The notes beneath the pieces were generated by a model. It was not told the origin of the DNA. It did no database searches and was given only the letters and a program-made list of their open reading frames with translations. A stretch of DNA of 64,000 nucleotides from Icerya purchasi. Taxonomy: Eukaryota > Arthropoda > Insecta > Hemiptera > Monophlebidae. The stretch lies in the NCBI GenBank assembly GCA_039619475.1, contig CM077115.1, positions 151,193,774 to 151,257,773 on the forward strand. The letters run 5' to 3'. Both the position numbers and the translations under genes were made by a program. This document shows positions 1 to 15,300 of this stretch, in pieces (the stretch's first letter is position 1; each line of letters opens with the position of its first letter).

Positions 1-10
1 CAATATTCCG

Positions 11-139
11 TCATTGCATCAAATGTAATTTTATCATAATAAATAATTCATATTTACCCGAAGGACCAATAATAAGATTTAGTGTTGATTTCGGCGTTAA
101 AACAAACTTTCTATATCCTTTAGGGTCATCAAATAAATC
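11..139 (-). CDS. NAGA: NAGA exon 8 (C-terminus and stop)
   Basis: The acceptor is TTCCAG|GATTTA, in phase 0. It encodes DLFDDPKGYRKFVL and IIGPSGKYELFIM, matching the end of animal NAGA, and stops at TGA (13-11). The 3' UTR lies outside the window. Confidence 0.85.
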   Translation of the reverse strand, partial: DLFDDPKGYRKFVLTPKSTLNLIIGPSGKYELFIMIKLHLMQ

Positions 140-3100
140 CTGGAATCAAAAAATGTTTTATTTTTTAGTGACTTTGTTTTTCGTTCTTTCTTTCTAAAAT
201 TAAACTTATTCTGCTTGCTAAGATTTATTTGAACAAGGATCTGTCAGTTTTTAGTATGTCCAGCAAAACATAATATGTATATTTTACGAAAGAACCAAAA
301 CTTTTAGTTCATGTAATGAAAAGAGGTTTGAAATCAATAAGCTCCAAGTGATTTTTATTTATGTTTTTTTTTTTTACGTTAAAGATCTTTTACCGTGGGT
401 AATTTTTTTTTGAAAATCAGTATTATTGAGTTTTGCAGAACGAGGATTTGAATGTTATCAAATTTCAATGATTTTTGTTATTTTCAGAACCACGAGGATT
501 CCTACTGATTCGGAAAATCTAAAAATAAATTTAGTTCTTGAATAACTTTCTGAAACTCCGTTACCACGAAAAATAAACACCGTATGACGTAATTTTTCTG
601 ACAGTATTATTTGAAGACAAGTGTTCTGAAAAAAAAATTAAACACGTGTAGCGATAATTAAGGAAATTCGGTTACACTCAGTCTTTAGCGCTTTAATTTG
701 ATTTCTTATTTCTATCGCAAATATTAATGATGGCAAATCATAATACAAAAATACTTAAATAATATTGAGTAAAAAACATTATCATCATACACAATAATGC
801 ATATATACACGTTTTCGGTCCTATTTTAAGGTATTTTAAAGTGATTTAAAAAACTCAGATATCGAATGTAAATAATAGAAAAAAATTTCAGGAATAACTC
901 ATAATTAGATTTATAATAATTTTTCATTTTTTACACCTGAATTGAACAAAATAAAGGATGGATGAGGAAGCACCTACGATTTACCACCTTCCTAACCAGC
1001 ATTTTCTGCATGTCACTGTACACTGCTTTCACTACATGATCATTGTATATCATACATTATAATAATTGCCTGGTACACAACCTATACCGGTACAGCTAAA
1101 AGTGCACGAATAGGATGCACCAACGCGCGGCGACAAGGCACTGCCTTTAGAGAATAAAAATACACCAATCTATCATTCATAGTCCACAAGTATTTCATAC
1201 ATGTGTTTCTTCCAAGCATCTAACTTGGTTTCTTTTCAATGTAAATATTGATTGATTGATTTACATTTTATTCTAATATATAGTTTTATATTTACATTAC
1301 ACAATAATAATATTAGAAAGATTAGTTAGAGTATTTGGTCTCTTATAAATTATAAAAACTCACATTTCTGTGTTAATTCATTCAACTGTTTAATCTTTAC
1401 TAAATTTTTAAGAAATCATGAATTAAAATTACTCACTATCATGAATAAAGTGGCCAAAAGCTAAAAAAAAAAGAAAATTAATGTGGCTGTTGTAAAATTT
1501 AAATGTGGTTTATTCATACATTCCATTTGTTCAGATTCAAAACATGTAACATTAAATTTGTTCTTATTAATATTTTTTCTTTTCTGTTTTTAGATGAAAA
1601 TGGGAAATCCTCAAAAACGTTTCTAATATATTTATTTACATTCAATTTAAATGTTTGTTATTGCATTTATAAAACTTTTGTTTTATATATCTACCATAAA
1701 TATTTAAACATAATTAACATCATCACTTACGCAAAATAAATATCCGGATGGATTCAATAAATTAATATTTTCTAAGTTAAAATCAAAAGCTACTGGCGAT
1801 CCATTCATTTTTCGATTAAATATTGCGACTGCGTATGAATAAAATTCTTCATAAACAGGAGAAATTTTTCTAAGCCAGATTTCAATTTTGTTATTCTATA
1901 AAATAAATAAACATATTTCTACTAAAAAAATAATTAAAATAACAGTATTTGTTTAAATAATTTAGTCGTGCAATAATTATACTGATCTGTTATGGATAGG
2001 ATTCGGATTTTGTATATAATGATTTTTTTTTGTAGCTAACGCTTTGATATTTCGTATCGAGACGTTTCAAAGGTTATAGATTCGAAATCCATTAATTGAA
2101 TAGTTCATAAAAATGTATATTTTGAACGTATCGTGCATATTTTGTATATTTTGAGGATTTTTACACATTCTTCATAATTATCATACATATAAAGATAACA
2201 CACATAAAGGCATACAATTATATATTCGAAACGATAAAAAGGTCGGAGTAATTGAGATTTTTAACTTTACTAAAAAAAAAAAAAAAAACAAAAAAAAACA
2301 AGGTTATTATTGTTTTATGTTTTGTCAAGTCTATTCGATGACAGTCTCTCACTGCGTGATTATAAACCCGCAAAAAAACAAACAAAACATACCTCCTTGT
2401 CGGTCGGTGATGTGACTACCATCGTTGTTCTCTTTACGGATAGGAATATCTTTCTGCAAATAAAAAAAAGTCGTTTTGTCTTCTTTATAAATGAAATGAA
2501 TTTGAACAGAATATTTACTTTCCGACCTTTTAGGATTTTTATATTTATATCAATTTCTCGAGTTAAACAATAATGTCGGCAAACGAAAACAAATATTGTC
2601 GATCGACCTTTTTCACTTCTGGTATCCAATTAACCGCCATTTTTTATTTATTTATTTTTTTTTTTTTTTGGATTCGTCAAAAAGAACATTGGCCCAAAAA
2701 GGGAAAGAAGATGAAAAGCGGAATCAGATGTTTATGCGATCAGATATGGAGGAAAAAAAAAGACTCAAATGCCGGAATGACCGAAGGCGATGGCGAGGAG
2801 AAAACAAAAGATACACAATACGGAGTTGGAAGACCAATTAACAGAAGAGAAGGGTAAAAGGAAGAACGTTCGGAAGTGATACAGGTGCACTCAAACAAAA
2901 TGTGATTAGCGTCACCTTAAAAGTTGTGATTAATCGCTGTTAACAATGCTACATTATTTTCTACTTTGTGATAGATAACTGCCCCTTGAAACATGTACTA
3001 GATATATACATATGTATACACACACATGTATATATATATATATATATATATATAACCTTACATAACTTGTGACACAAATTTGACCTAGATATGCCGTTTT

Positions 3101-3350
3101 CAATATCTAGCAGATCAATTGCAGTTTAGATTCAATTAGATGGAGAGTCAGATGAAATTGAAATATCTTACGCCCTATTTGAACAGGCCGTAATTAAATA
3201 ATTTTCATGTTGAAAATTTAGAAAAAAATCTTATCGTTGAACGTAATAATTTTTAAATTTAGATATAAAATTTAATGTTTTTAAATATAAATTAATGTAA
3301 TACAAGTAAACGCAGCATGTCAATAAAAATTTGAGGTGAAAAACAAAGGA

Positions 3351-3384
<34 letters not shown>

Positions 3385-6300
3385 TATTTACACTGTCTAT
3401 TATAAATTTTTTGGTGCATATTTCGAGTTCTTTTTGTGCATATATCGGTTGTTTTTTTTAGCGCATATAAATCCGAAGCCTAGTTATGAAATATTTAGAA
3501 TAATTGGGACTTCATGAAATAGTTCTGCATTATTTTTGCAGCTTCGAAGGTTTGATTGAAGTTCTAAAGAAATTTACTGGCCTAGGATTTTTTAAAATCC
3601 AATGAAATCTTTTCTTTATATTGCACTCTCCATGGTAATTAAATTTCTCATTATAAAAATAAGACACATTTAATATCACTCAAAAAGAGGTATTTATAGA
3701 ATACATTTATCAGACAGATAATCATAGTATGTCTCCTAACTTAATTTTGCATTCTACACATTCAAAAATTTCGTTTTCTTCACAGTTTAAGCACAACTTA
3801 TATGAACTGTTACAGTTTCAATTTTAACAAACATATTTTACAATTAATAATGATATTAATAATAATAAGAATATTATAAACAAAAGAACTTCTTTCATAA
3901 ACTGAACCAAAAAATATTAGAATTGTAGTAATAAATGACATAAAATTTTAACTAATGAAAATAGTAACAGTATGCTGACAAAATGTTTTATCAGTCGCAA
4001 ATTGGCAGAAAAAACAAGACTAAAAAGGTAGCAAGTAGAACAGTAACCGATTCATAATTCGGCAGAGTAACAGCTACTGTACTGTAACTAGGAAGTTCAA
4101 AAAATCAAAGTGTGAATTGACTACATCGCGAAATTACCTTATAAGATCAACTGAAATATTTGTTTATGAAATTTATTTAGAGTTAAATTTTTTCAATTTG
4201 GGCGGCTTTTACCTATCGGAATACTCTGTAAAATTTCAATACGTTGAACATATCTTTCTCTATTTAAATCATGTTATATAATAATAATAATAATAACAAA
4301 TGCAGTTTAAAAACAACTAATATATTGATATTATAATTCGTTGATTGGAAGTAGGTTCTACAATACGATTTGCCCAAATAAAGAAGAAACCTTTAAATTT
4401 TGCAGAGACATTTGGGAAAAGCCAACTGAATATAATAAAAATGCCCCTTGGATTAAAGAAATTAGTCAAAAACTAGAAAAGAAAATTAAAAGTAATACAA
4501 TAATAACAAAATTAGTAGAGAAAAAGTTAAATTGGAATGCGCCTGGAACGCATGAACTACACAGGTTTTTGGTTTCATTCACGTATAATTGATCAGTTTA
4601 ATTGTATGCTGCAAAATTTACAAATGAAAATTGGTTAATAACCGGTCGTATATTTCTTATTACGAAAACCATGAAAAAAGTACTGAACCTTCAAATTATT
4701 GCTCTACTACATACCTTCCAAAACTATTCAAGCTGTTTATCAAGAATTTTAGTAAAGTCAAAATATGTGTTTATTTTAAAGCAAAAGATTTGTATCGCAT
4801 TAGGACAAAAAGGAAATTTTTTAAACAATCTAGAAGAAAAAGGAATCACTTACTTATGTGGTTCGAAATAATTCGAAAAATAAAAATTAAATAAAACAAA
4901 AATGGGCAACATTATAACAAGAGAACGTGGAAAGATAATAGATAATACACGCAGAGTTCAAAAATACATTCAAGAAATTCAAATTAACTAAAATTATTAT
5001 TAAATGCAGTTTAAACATTCAGTGACGATATTCAAATGAAATTTGGAATCAATAAATATGCAGCTTACCTGTTCAATGAAATAAAATTAAGGAAATTGAA
5101 GGAATAAAAATAGAAAATGGAAACATTATAAAATCGATAATTCATAATGAAAGTTATAAATATTTTTATTACTTTGGAGATAGATAATATTTTATATAAA
5201 AAAGTTAAACAGCTAACTCAGAAAGAATACGTTAGAACAGTTCGCGAGGTCATCAAAGTTCAATGGGGCTATATTAAAGCTGTAAATAGTTAATGTCGTC
5301 GCATTTGGCCTAGTGGCTAGAACGTCTGACCTCCGATCCGGAAGTCTCGGGTTCGATACCGAGCGATGATATAATAAGCGCGCTAGTTAAGTATACAACA
5401 GTTGAGACACATCTGGGCTGCATTTATAGCAAGCGCCCATAATCAGTTCCACATGTAGTCATGATTGTTAGCGTCGAATGAATTTATATAGCCGGCGAAC
5501 AATCGCCCCAACATGAGTGGGCCAGTTGTCTTGGCTTCGCCTCGCCACTGATAATAACCTGCCTCGCGTTGGTCGGCAACACGAAAGCTAGGTTGCGCTC
5601 CGGTTTCTGGGCTACTCAAAAGCGCCGTTACTTTATCCTTAAGGATAAAACTCATACTCGTAAACGAGAGAGAATAATAATAATAACAAATAGTTAGGCA
5701 ATCCAAAGCTGGTATAACTGATTGGATAGTAAAAAAAAAATAAAGGAGATAGATGAGAAATCCGTAAAATACTAAACATACATGAAGCCGTGCACTCAAG
5801 ATGATAGATTGTTCTTGTTTATAGGAATCAGAAGTAGAGGTTTAATTCAGATTCAGCAGATGATGGAAGAGGAAACGAGAAGTTCTTAAATGTCAATATA
5901 TTAACAAAAGTTCTACATAAAATTACTAAAATTAATCAAACTGAGGGTTTTAATAACAACTGGAACTTAAAATACTAGTTCAAAAAAATAGTTTAATACC
6001 TGGAAGAATAAACTTTCACATAAGAAATTTCTCGAAATCACTAGAAACATAGACAAGACAGAAATTTGACTTGTACGTGGTTTAAAGTGGAAAGGGTCAA
6101 GAAAGTCAAAGCTTGATATTTGGGCACGAAAATAAGTGTTATCAACTAACGTCATAAAATCAAGAATCAATAAAACCTGTGAAGATCCAACGTTGTTCAG
6201 GATTTCTCAAGCAAAAGGTAAAAACTGCACCTTGTATATGCATAAAAGGGCTGTAAAATTAACACGCTGGTTATTACGATAAGATATAATATTTCAACAG

Positions 6301-9300
6301 ATTGGAAACATTAAGTAGAGAAAGTAATAGAAAATACTCAAGTCAAAATATAATAGGATTTCTGGCTGCAAACTATAATAAATATTTAAGTCGCAATACT
6401 AATAGAAATAAGCGTGGATAACGTGCGTTACAATATCAAGAGGTGGATGGGTTAATAGCAAGAAACGCGGAGAGATACATAAGTACAAAGACCGGGAAAT
6501 TAAAATAAATCAATTATATAAGAAACAACCGGCCCCATTTATAACTACTCGGGTCTTTACTTATGCGTGATGCGGCTATGATATTTAGAACACCATCGAC
6601 CCAGGTCTTTGAGTAAAACAAACTATTCACGTATACTATGTGCAGATAGGGGAAAATTAGTATTTTTTTCTCTGTAGGATAATTAAATTGATTTAATAGA
6701 GCGATTCCTTTGATTTTAATTGCGGACGTATTTTAATTCAGCGCAAAGTTATTTCGTCGAACCGGTTTATTTTAACTGATGCGTTTATCGGTAATTGCTA
6801 GATTGATGAAACGACTGTGTCGGTAACGATAAACGTAATGACGTTTGATTGACTAGCTGCAGCGAGTAAGGTGGAGAATTGATGGTTATATCCAATTTTG
6901 TTATCAGAAGTAGTATTTGGAATGGTATCGGTGAAAATATTTGAAATAGAAGACTACCATTGACAGAATGTCGCTGAAATAAAATATATGAACGCCTAAA
7001 CATAAGGTAATATAGAATTGATGAAACATTTTAATATTAATTTTCTGATAATTTTAAAATTTTCAAAAAGAAAATATTTATTCCTACATATTCAAGGGCT
7101 TTATTACCTTATAAATCCGTTTTCCCGGTATTCCAAGAACATCTTGATTTATTTCTATTACTGCTTTGTTTTGTAAAATATCTTTAACACGAATTTTGAT
7201 TCCGGCTACATCCGTTGATATAAACAAAGGTGCTGCCATAATTGACCAAATGGCCATTTGAGTTTTACTTTGTTCATAATTGAGACCGTTGTTACCTAAC
7301 ATTAACTGGAAATATTTAGATTTAAAAATAATTACCAGCATTAAAAATAAAAATAAAAAAACAAGACTTTAAGTTTTACCTTCAACGAAATGCGAAAATT
7401 AAGTTTTCAAACTAGATTTTAAAGTATTTTTTAAATGATATCGTTTTAATTTATGCATGCTTAGCAAGATAAGAAAAATAAGCCGTTATGTTTCAGTCTT
7501 GTCCTATTTTCTTTCCATTTTTTTTTTTTTTTTTTATACCTAAGTTTAAATAATCATTAGAACATAAAAACATTTTTGAAATTAGTAACTAATTTCTTCC
7601 TAAAATAATAAATTAATAATTTAAAAATCAAAGATTTTTAATACTTTTTTGTCATCTAAAAAATTATTTATCTTTAAGTAAAAATCGAATTGTTGTTATA
7701 TATCCATTTAGCATATTCCCTAATATCCTTCACCAGTTTTAATTTCATATTTGCTCTTTAACTGTGACAAAAGTTCATGAAAGAATTAACACGGAAAATA
7801 AACTACTTAACGAACTCCTCTAAAATTAAATCAAAGTACTTTTATTGAGGATTGTAACCTATACGAAATTAAATAAATATAAATTTCCAATCAAATCAAA
7901 CCAAGATACAATTAAAATATAATTAAATTTGAGACTTTCAGAGAGCTGAAATTACAAAGATTTCCTTTAATAACTGTTTTCGTTTGCTTACGTTTATCGT
8001 TGTTTTTGCAAACTTATATTGGTTCAAACATTTGTTTAAATTGTCGTTTCAAATATCTAGTTTCCGTTTGTGAGATATCGAAAAGTCATTTTATAGATCA
8101 ACAGTCACCTTTCTAAATTTTGTTGCGTAATTTCTATTCTTTTTTTTTTTTTTTTTTTTGAATTACACCAAATTTATATTATTTTTCAATCTGTTTTATT
8201 AATTTTATCGTAAAATGAGCCTTTTCCTTTCCGAGTTTCGTGTCAGAAAAAAATTGTTAATAATTTTTGAATTCTAGGTCCATGTTTGCTTTATGTAAAT
8301 TAATATTATTTTATAACCTGACTTTCGCAATAGTTACACTGAAGGGGTCTAAATATTCTTTAAAATGATTAATATTCGTATTAATTTCTCCGTATTTATT
8401 TTTTTTTTCGATTTTACTTCCTAAAGTTAATAATTTCACTAAGTACGTGTCCTCTTTAACTAGATTTACATTTTTATCGTTAATTTCATTATTTTTCCTT
8501 CAAGTTCTTTTTAATTCGTGTTTAGTCGAATCCGGTTAAGACGAAAGGAGCAAAAATGTATTAAAAGAACATACTTTAAAACACGCAAAATCTCTTTGGG
8601 TACAAATATCCGAATTCGAAATTATATGTAATAGCGGCCAACTTGACGCTTATTCACCAAAAACGTAATTAATTTACACACGATAATAAATAATCATTAA
8701 AATATTTTGCTGTTACACGGCCTGTTTCTACGCGCATTACTGCAATGATTACTAATCACGTCTTTCTGTATTTACCCCTGCTCTCATATTATTAGCGACT
8801 ATACATTTTATTCGTCAAAGATATTCTGTTACTGGCATTTATAAGTCAGCAGTTAGATTTCGCGAAAAATGTAGAACCTGTTTTTTGTCTGTCGAACGTG
8901 AAATTTATGTCCGTTTTCGCATTTATCAGAATAACGTATAAAAACATCCATTTAATTCCAGACCAAATTCATACTTCATATTAAGCATGTTTTCCACCGT
9001 ATACCTTTCACCGATATTAATAATAACTTGGTATTTGAACCCCTTTTATCTAATTTTTTTCCATTACATGTTTAAGCTGACCCATTGAAGTACAAAGAAA
9101 AAACAAGTAATCAAAGAATTTTAATTTCCTGTTCTGTTTTAAATAATTATCGCCTAAATACCGGCTAAACAGGAATATTAAAAATTAAATACATATAATA
9201 TAATATTATACTATACTATACTATACTATATATATACACATCTGTTAAACATACCATATCAGGATCATTCCAATGTCCCGGACCGACATATTGTTCCCAT

Positions 9301-12300
9301 AAATCCTGATTTAAGGCGTAATTGTCTATAACAGCTAATACGCTATGCCACGAATCTTCGATATCGTCATAGCTTCTCCAAAGATTACATGTATCGGCTA
9401 CAGTACTATAATTTACCTGAAATAATGAATTCAAAGTAATGAGACGCACGACGTAACCGTTCCTAAAGAAATCACACATGATATATTTTAAAAGATAGAG
9501 AAAATAGTGCAGGGTAGTAACTTAAGCCTAATATGTTGTTAAATGATTCTATATTACATGTATTTCCCTAGTCGTATTGCTCTCAATTCTGAGCGTCGTG
9601 ACTACCTATTTGTACATTTTAGCTGTTCAGAATAGGTATCGCTCATGGCAATTGTTTATATACAGTACGAATGTGTACACACGCAAGACTACATTCGGAA
9701 CTGATTAGTAATCATTTGATTTATCGCGCTACAAGTACAGTCCCGCGTCTGTTTGCTGTGTACTAACTAGCGCGCATATGATGGTATACGTAGTGGTTTG
9801 CCATTGGTTTCCACCATATGATTCTATTAGCGAGTATTTAATTTAATTCTTCGTAATAATTTCTGTCATCGCCCGAAATCGAACCCGAGACTTTCGAAAC
9901 GAAAGCCAAGCGCTCTAGCAACTAGGCTATCGCGACGATTACATGTACTGGAATAAATGTTTAATATTTAATATTACACGTATATTAAACATTTATACCG
10001 GTAATTAAAAATAACGTCTTCTGCTTTTTTACTACATAATTTAAGATTAGCCCTAAAAGTTATCCACATCAGAGTATTTTTATATAGAAAATAATTAAAC
10101 ATCTATTAATAGTAAATTCTGAGTGATCTTTGAAATAGGTTTAAAAGAATTAAAGAAGTATTCTGGTCTAGAGGCATAAATCTTGGGCATCACTTATATG
10201 AATAAATGAACAGTCGATGTCAATATTAAATAAAGCAAATAATAAGTGAAATAAAATTAAAAAGTTAATAAAAAAAATTTAATAAATGTGGAAATTAAAG
10301 TATAACAATTTTTATGCGGTCACATAATTTACAACAGTTATACCAAAAACACAGGTTTTAAACAATCGAAAACCACGAAAATAACAAGACTTATCAAAAA
10401 AAAATAATTCTTATTTAAACGAAATGAAACGAATATGTAGATTTGACTAATTTCGAGCACAAAAGCAATAAATGCCGAAAAGGAATGATGATAAATTTTT
10501 TTAAAGATGGCCTAATTAATGAATAGTAAAAATGTCCAATTAGGTGTGCTAGAAAAATCAAAAAAAAACAACAACATATTCTTCTTTCTTTCCAGATTCC
10601 GTTTATGTTTTCTGAAATTATCGTCTGTATCAGCGATCACCATTTTTTTTTTTTTTGTTCAATTTTCCGAAACAGATATAACTTTATAGTAAGTCATAAC
10701 AAATACAAATATAACAATTAAATTTAATAATAAAATGATGGCTTACTTAGAAACGTTATTTAAAGTTTAAACTATTGCAATTTACACATTGTTTTTGCTA
10801 CCAGTACAAAATTTAGAACGATGCAGCCAATATTGACGTTTAAAAATATACTTATTTATCTTTCTAAAACTTTCGAAGCATTGATAATATATTTATAGGT
10901 TTTTCTTTAAAAAAATGTTTACCTAAATTGGTCAAAAAGGGGGACTACTTAAAAGGAAACATTTCGCATTTTAAACATATTCGAGAATAAATTCTTTATG
11001 TTTTATTATATTTATTATTTTAAACTTTTCAAGTACCAATAACACATCTACGAATTGTAAGCTTTGGTTAAAAAAAAATTGTCTAAAAATTAGTACAATA
11101 GGAATCAGTGACCGATTGTCCAAACCAAAAGGTCCTGCTTTTCAAAAATATAGATCATAAATTACAAGTAAAGCTTAAGGATTTACTTTTCTTTTTTTTT
11201 TCAAGAAAATTTATTTATTTTTTTCTATCATGTATAATTTTTTAACCCAATCTGACAAGCCCCTCAACTAAAAAGAGGTGCACTTTTCTTTTTTTTTAAT
11301 TATCTCCCCCTCTTTATCTTTTAGCTTTTTAAATTTTATTTCATTTTCACTCTTCGGGCAAAAGTGTAGCAAGCACGTGTAGTTAAATGCATTCGAAGTA
11401 ACATCATCATAAAATGTGTTTACTGTATTTCTTTGAATTTTCTCCATCATAAACGTATTATCGTGCAACAATACCAGTTCCAATTTGGCAAAAGTTGATA
11501 ACTGTTTATAACTTTAATTTGTTTTTCCCCCCTCCCCTGGGAGTTCTCAGGTTCTTTAGACATCTGACTAATTAAACACAGAGATATAGTAAAAATAGCA
11601 GCTGAAAATAATAACATTAGTCAGTATCCACGCCGTTCACGTTCATGAAGTGGAATGTACAATTGCAATTGTAGTACGATTGATTATAACGCCTTTTAAA
11701 TAATAAATTGTGCATATTCATATTTCAATCTGCATTTGTATACGCGGATTACTGGTAGCAATTAAGAATATATTAATATCAAAATATAATTCTTCATGCG
11801 CGACTTAAGAAATGCAAACTGTATGTTCAAAAATTACACTGTCAAAAAAAGAATACCAGTGGAAAAACATCGCGAAAAAAGTAAAATAACAAGAAATAGC
11901 GAACCTTAAAGTTATCAATAGCCGATTCTCAAGGCGAATAACTTTTCTGAAATGTGCGCGTCTTTTTTTCTTCTAATTCCTAGGTTTAAAATTTTCAGAC
12001 ATTCTATAAAATACCCGAAATTATGCAACAATTCAAGAAAGTTCTTTAACGACATCGTATGAACTATGTTCGAATACGTTTTTACACTTCTCAAAATTAA
12101 TATTCATATCATTTAAGGTTAGTTTTTTCAATTTTTAAAATTACGTTTATAACAGTCTCATCGTTTCACCGTATTTTTGCGGAAGAAAACCACTGCATGG
12201 TAATTAAATGCAGTGAAATAGAAAAAAAAAAACAAACTATGAAACTAATTTTGAGGTAGTAAAGTATGTACCGGAAGTCATGTAATATTTAGAGTACTAT

Positions 12301-15300
12301 TTCACAATATAGAATAAATGTATTTTAAAATTCTGTTGGTTGCGTAACGGCAACCCCCTCAACTGGGGCTAGAAAACGGTCACTAAAAGTATAATTAATT
12401 ATTAGTGATTAGGATATTTTAAGTATTACGCGAAGAAATAAATGTTACTCTAGCGAAGCGTCTATCTAATGCTAATATATCTCTTTAAAACAGTAACATA
12501 CGTGAACGCTCACAATATGACAATGTAATCTATAGGAAAAAACAAAGTCGCATTTTTTAATAAAAAAGTTGAAATAACATCGACAATACCTGTAATCCGA
12601 TCAATTGTTGGTAATACGGCCAACTACATGAGTAAACAATTTTCCGTTGAGTATTAGATAAGTGTCTTCCGAATTCGATGTAACCTAAAGTTTTATATGA
12701 AAAATAATTAATTGATTACAACATTTTTTAATTCACACTTTTAAATTACGCTTCCATTATATAAAAGCCAACGATAGTGTTCCGCTTAAAGTCAACGAAA
12801 CAAAGTCCGAAGGGGAAATCTTGTTTTAGTGATTTAAAACTCTATTGTCACTCAGAGGCTGATTTTGGGCAATTTAAATGTTGAAAGTTCTATACTTGAG
12901 CAGTAATATTAACACAGTACACACCATATCGATAAGCATAAATAATCATAAACAAAAATTAAGATATCCACATACCCGGATCCATTAAAAGTGGATTTAC
13001 GAAGCAACCGTCTAATTTAATGTAATCGATGTCCCAGCTGGCGAATAATTCCGCGTCAGCTTTTAAATGGCCGAAAGAACCTGGAAAACCCATACAAGTG
13101 GTATTGCCAAAATTTTCATATATTCCCAGACGGAGACCTTTCGAGTGCATCTGAAATTATATTAAAATAATTTAAAGGCGCGACAGTATCGATATCCGGT
13201 CAATAATATATATGTTTTTATTTCATTTTCTTCGCCTTTTAAGGCCACGGTTACATCGGATCAGAATTCGTACGAAAAGTTAGTCGTACAAAATCGTACG
13301 AATTCTTATGACTCGGTACGAAAGGAACAAACGTATACAGAGTTATGCGTGTGGTTACACTGCTTGAATTTGTTTCTTACGAATTTTTAAGAACTCATAA
13401 TTTGTACGACCAGTTTAATATATTTTGTTTTTTCATCAGAATTCGTACGAAGTTTATGCTACAGAGTTTGTTTTTAGCTTTCTCATTTTTGTTTATTCTG
13501 CGATATGATTGTGAAAAAGTAATCAGTCTAGTTGAAGAAAGTGTGTCATTCGAGAGTATATTCGACAAATTTTTGATCACTTCCTTTTTAATCTCTTCGT
13601 AAGATATTTCGAATTCTCCGTTTACATCTCTTAATGCAAAATAATTATGAACCCATACAGTTCCAGTTTTCAATTGCAAGATATCGAACTGCAGGGGTAT
13701 CCAGTAAATAATCAATTTCGGTTAATGAATTCATTTTTTTAAAAACACGCAACACGTCATCTTCAGATTAATGCAGCATATACGTTACACTGCGCAATTC
13801 ATGCATTGTAAAGCACCTGTACAGTTCGTGAAATGTGCAGAAATACAAACAGTTCACGAAATATGCATAATGTTTTTAGTGATTTCGTGAATTGTGTAAC
13901 ATTACACTTCTATTTGCGCTCTAAAAAATATTTTGATCCGTAAATTACTAAAAATAAAAATTTCACGAATTATTATATATTATTATATTCGTAATTAGTA
14001 CGTAAAAATTATTTTTGAATTCAGAAATTTTTATAACACAAAAATATTTTCCCAACAGTTCTGAAATGCACATAATGGTTTTGTTCATTTCATGTATTGC
14101 GCAGTTTGTGTAAATACATGCGCATAACATATATACATGTATGTATAATTGTTGCAATTTTAAGGTTTGCACGGAACATATGCAGTATGCCTGAAATACA
14201 AATTATTCTTATAATTATTTATCGTTTCTGTAAAAAAATAAAGAATTACCATTCTTGCTTTGTAAAACTTATCGTCATTTTTTAAATACAATTCCTGTTA
14301 GATGCCGTTATTTCAGATTGATGTGGTCTTTATTCTTGATTCATCATATTTTCCACAATTTACAACATAGCTACCAGCTTGGAGCTAATTTACTCCATAA
14401 TTCTTTTCTCATTCAAATTTACTTGGCTTGTCTGATGTTCATTATCGTTTAAAAAGCCACACAGAAAAAAAACAAAAACAAATCAATAGTTTAAGAGATT
14501 AAGATGGTCAAACTTACAAAGGGAGAAATAATATGAATCTGAAATTTCGCTCTTTGTATTCACCTCGCCTGATGAGAGGAATCAGCTCTATCTCCATTTT
14601 ATGGAAAATAAATTCAGTCGCTGCCCATGTTTCAGTCATGTAACACTGCAAAAAGTGTAATAATTCTAAATTTTCACGTACTGATTTGATGTCACTATAG
14701 TTAAAGATTTCTTATCGCCTTCAAAAAATTACACATCAATGATTTCGGAACAATATCCTACATTATATAGCGACTCTACGATAATGTAGCGGATTCTGAC
14801 ACATTTGACAGAAATTCATATTACATGATTATTGCGTACATTTTGTTTATTTACGATACTTAACGAGTTCAAAATGTATTCTATCGGACATTATCAATCG
14901 TCGAATGACGTTTAGTTCCTCTTTTATTGCAAAAAAATATTCATAATCAAGTTCTAACAAAATCTTAGTCTGACAACTTTGACAGCAACATGATTTTATA
15001 TAAGCGATATTTAAACCTGAAAGCAAAATTCGAAACACGCAGCTCTTCTATAAGTCAAAAGTTGATGCATATTTTCATATTAAATGACTTCGGTTTTGGT
15101 CGATAGCTATTTTTATTCACTCTAGATTCTCAGCAATCCACACACACCTTAAATTTAATCTAAATTTTTTGTCTAATACAACAGTTGCCCTAGAAGCTTA
15201 TACATCCAGTTCATAACCATGTGACACAATCGAGTATTTCCATTTATTTTAATCTTGGAATATTGTTTAAATAATCGCAAAAAGGGGAAGAAGTACCTCG

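Noticed and set aside
2310..2857. Overlapping small frames on both strands near 2.3-2.9 kb
   Set aside because: Low-complexity K/F-rich translations inside NAGA intron 6; no homology and no splice logic.
5293..5370. Functional tRNA-Arg gene
   Set aside because: The acceptor and T arms look right, but the anticodon stem does not pair well, and the sequence continues into a SINE body with target duplications.
5443..5799. 118-codon minus-strand frame
   Set aside because: It lies across the SINE and its flanks; the translation is a by-product of the SINE body.
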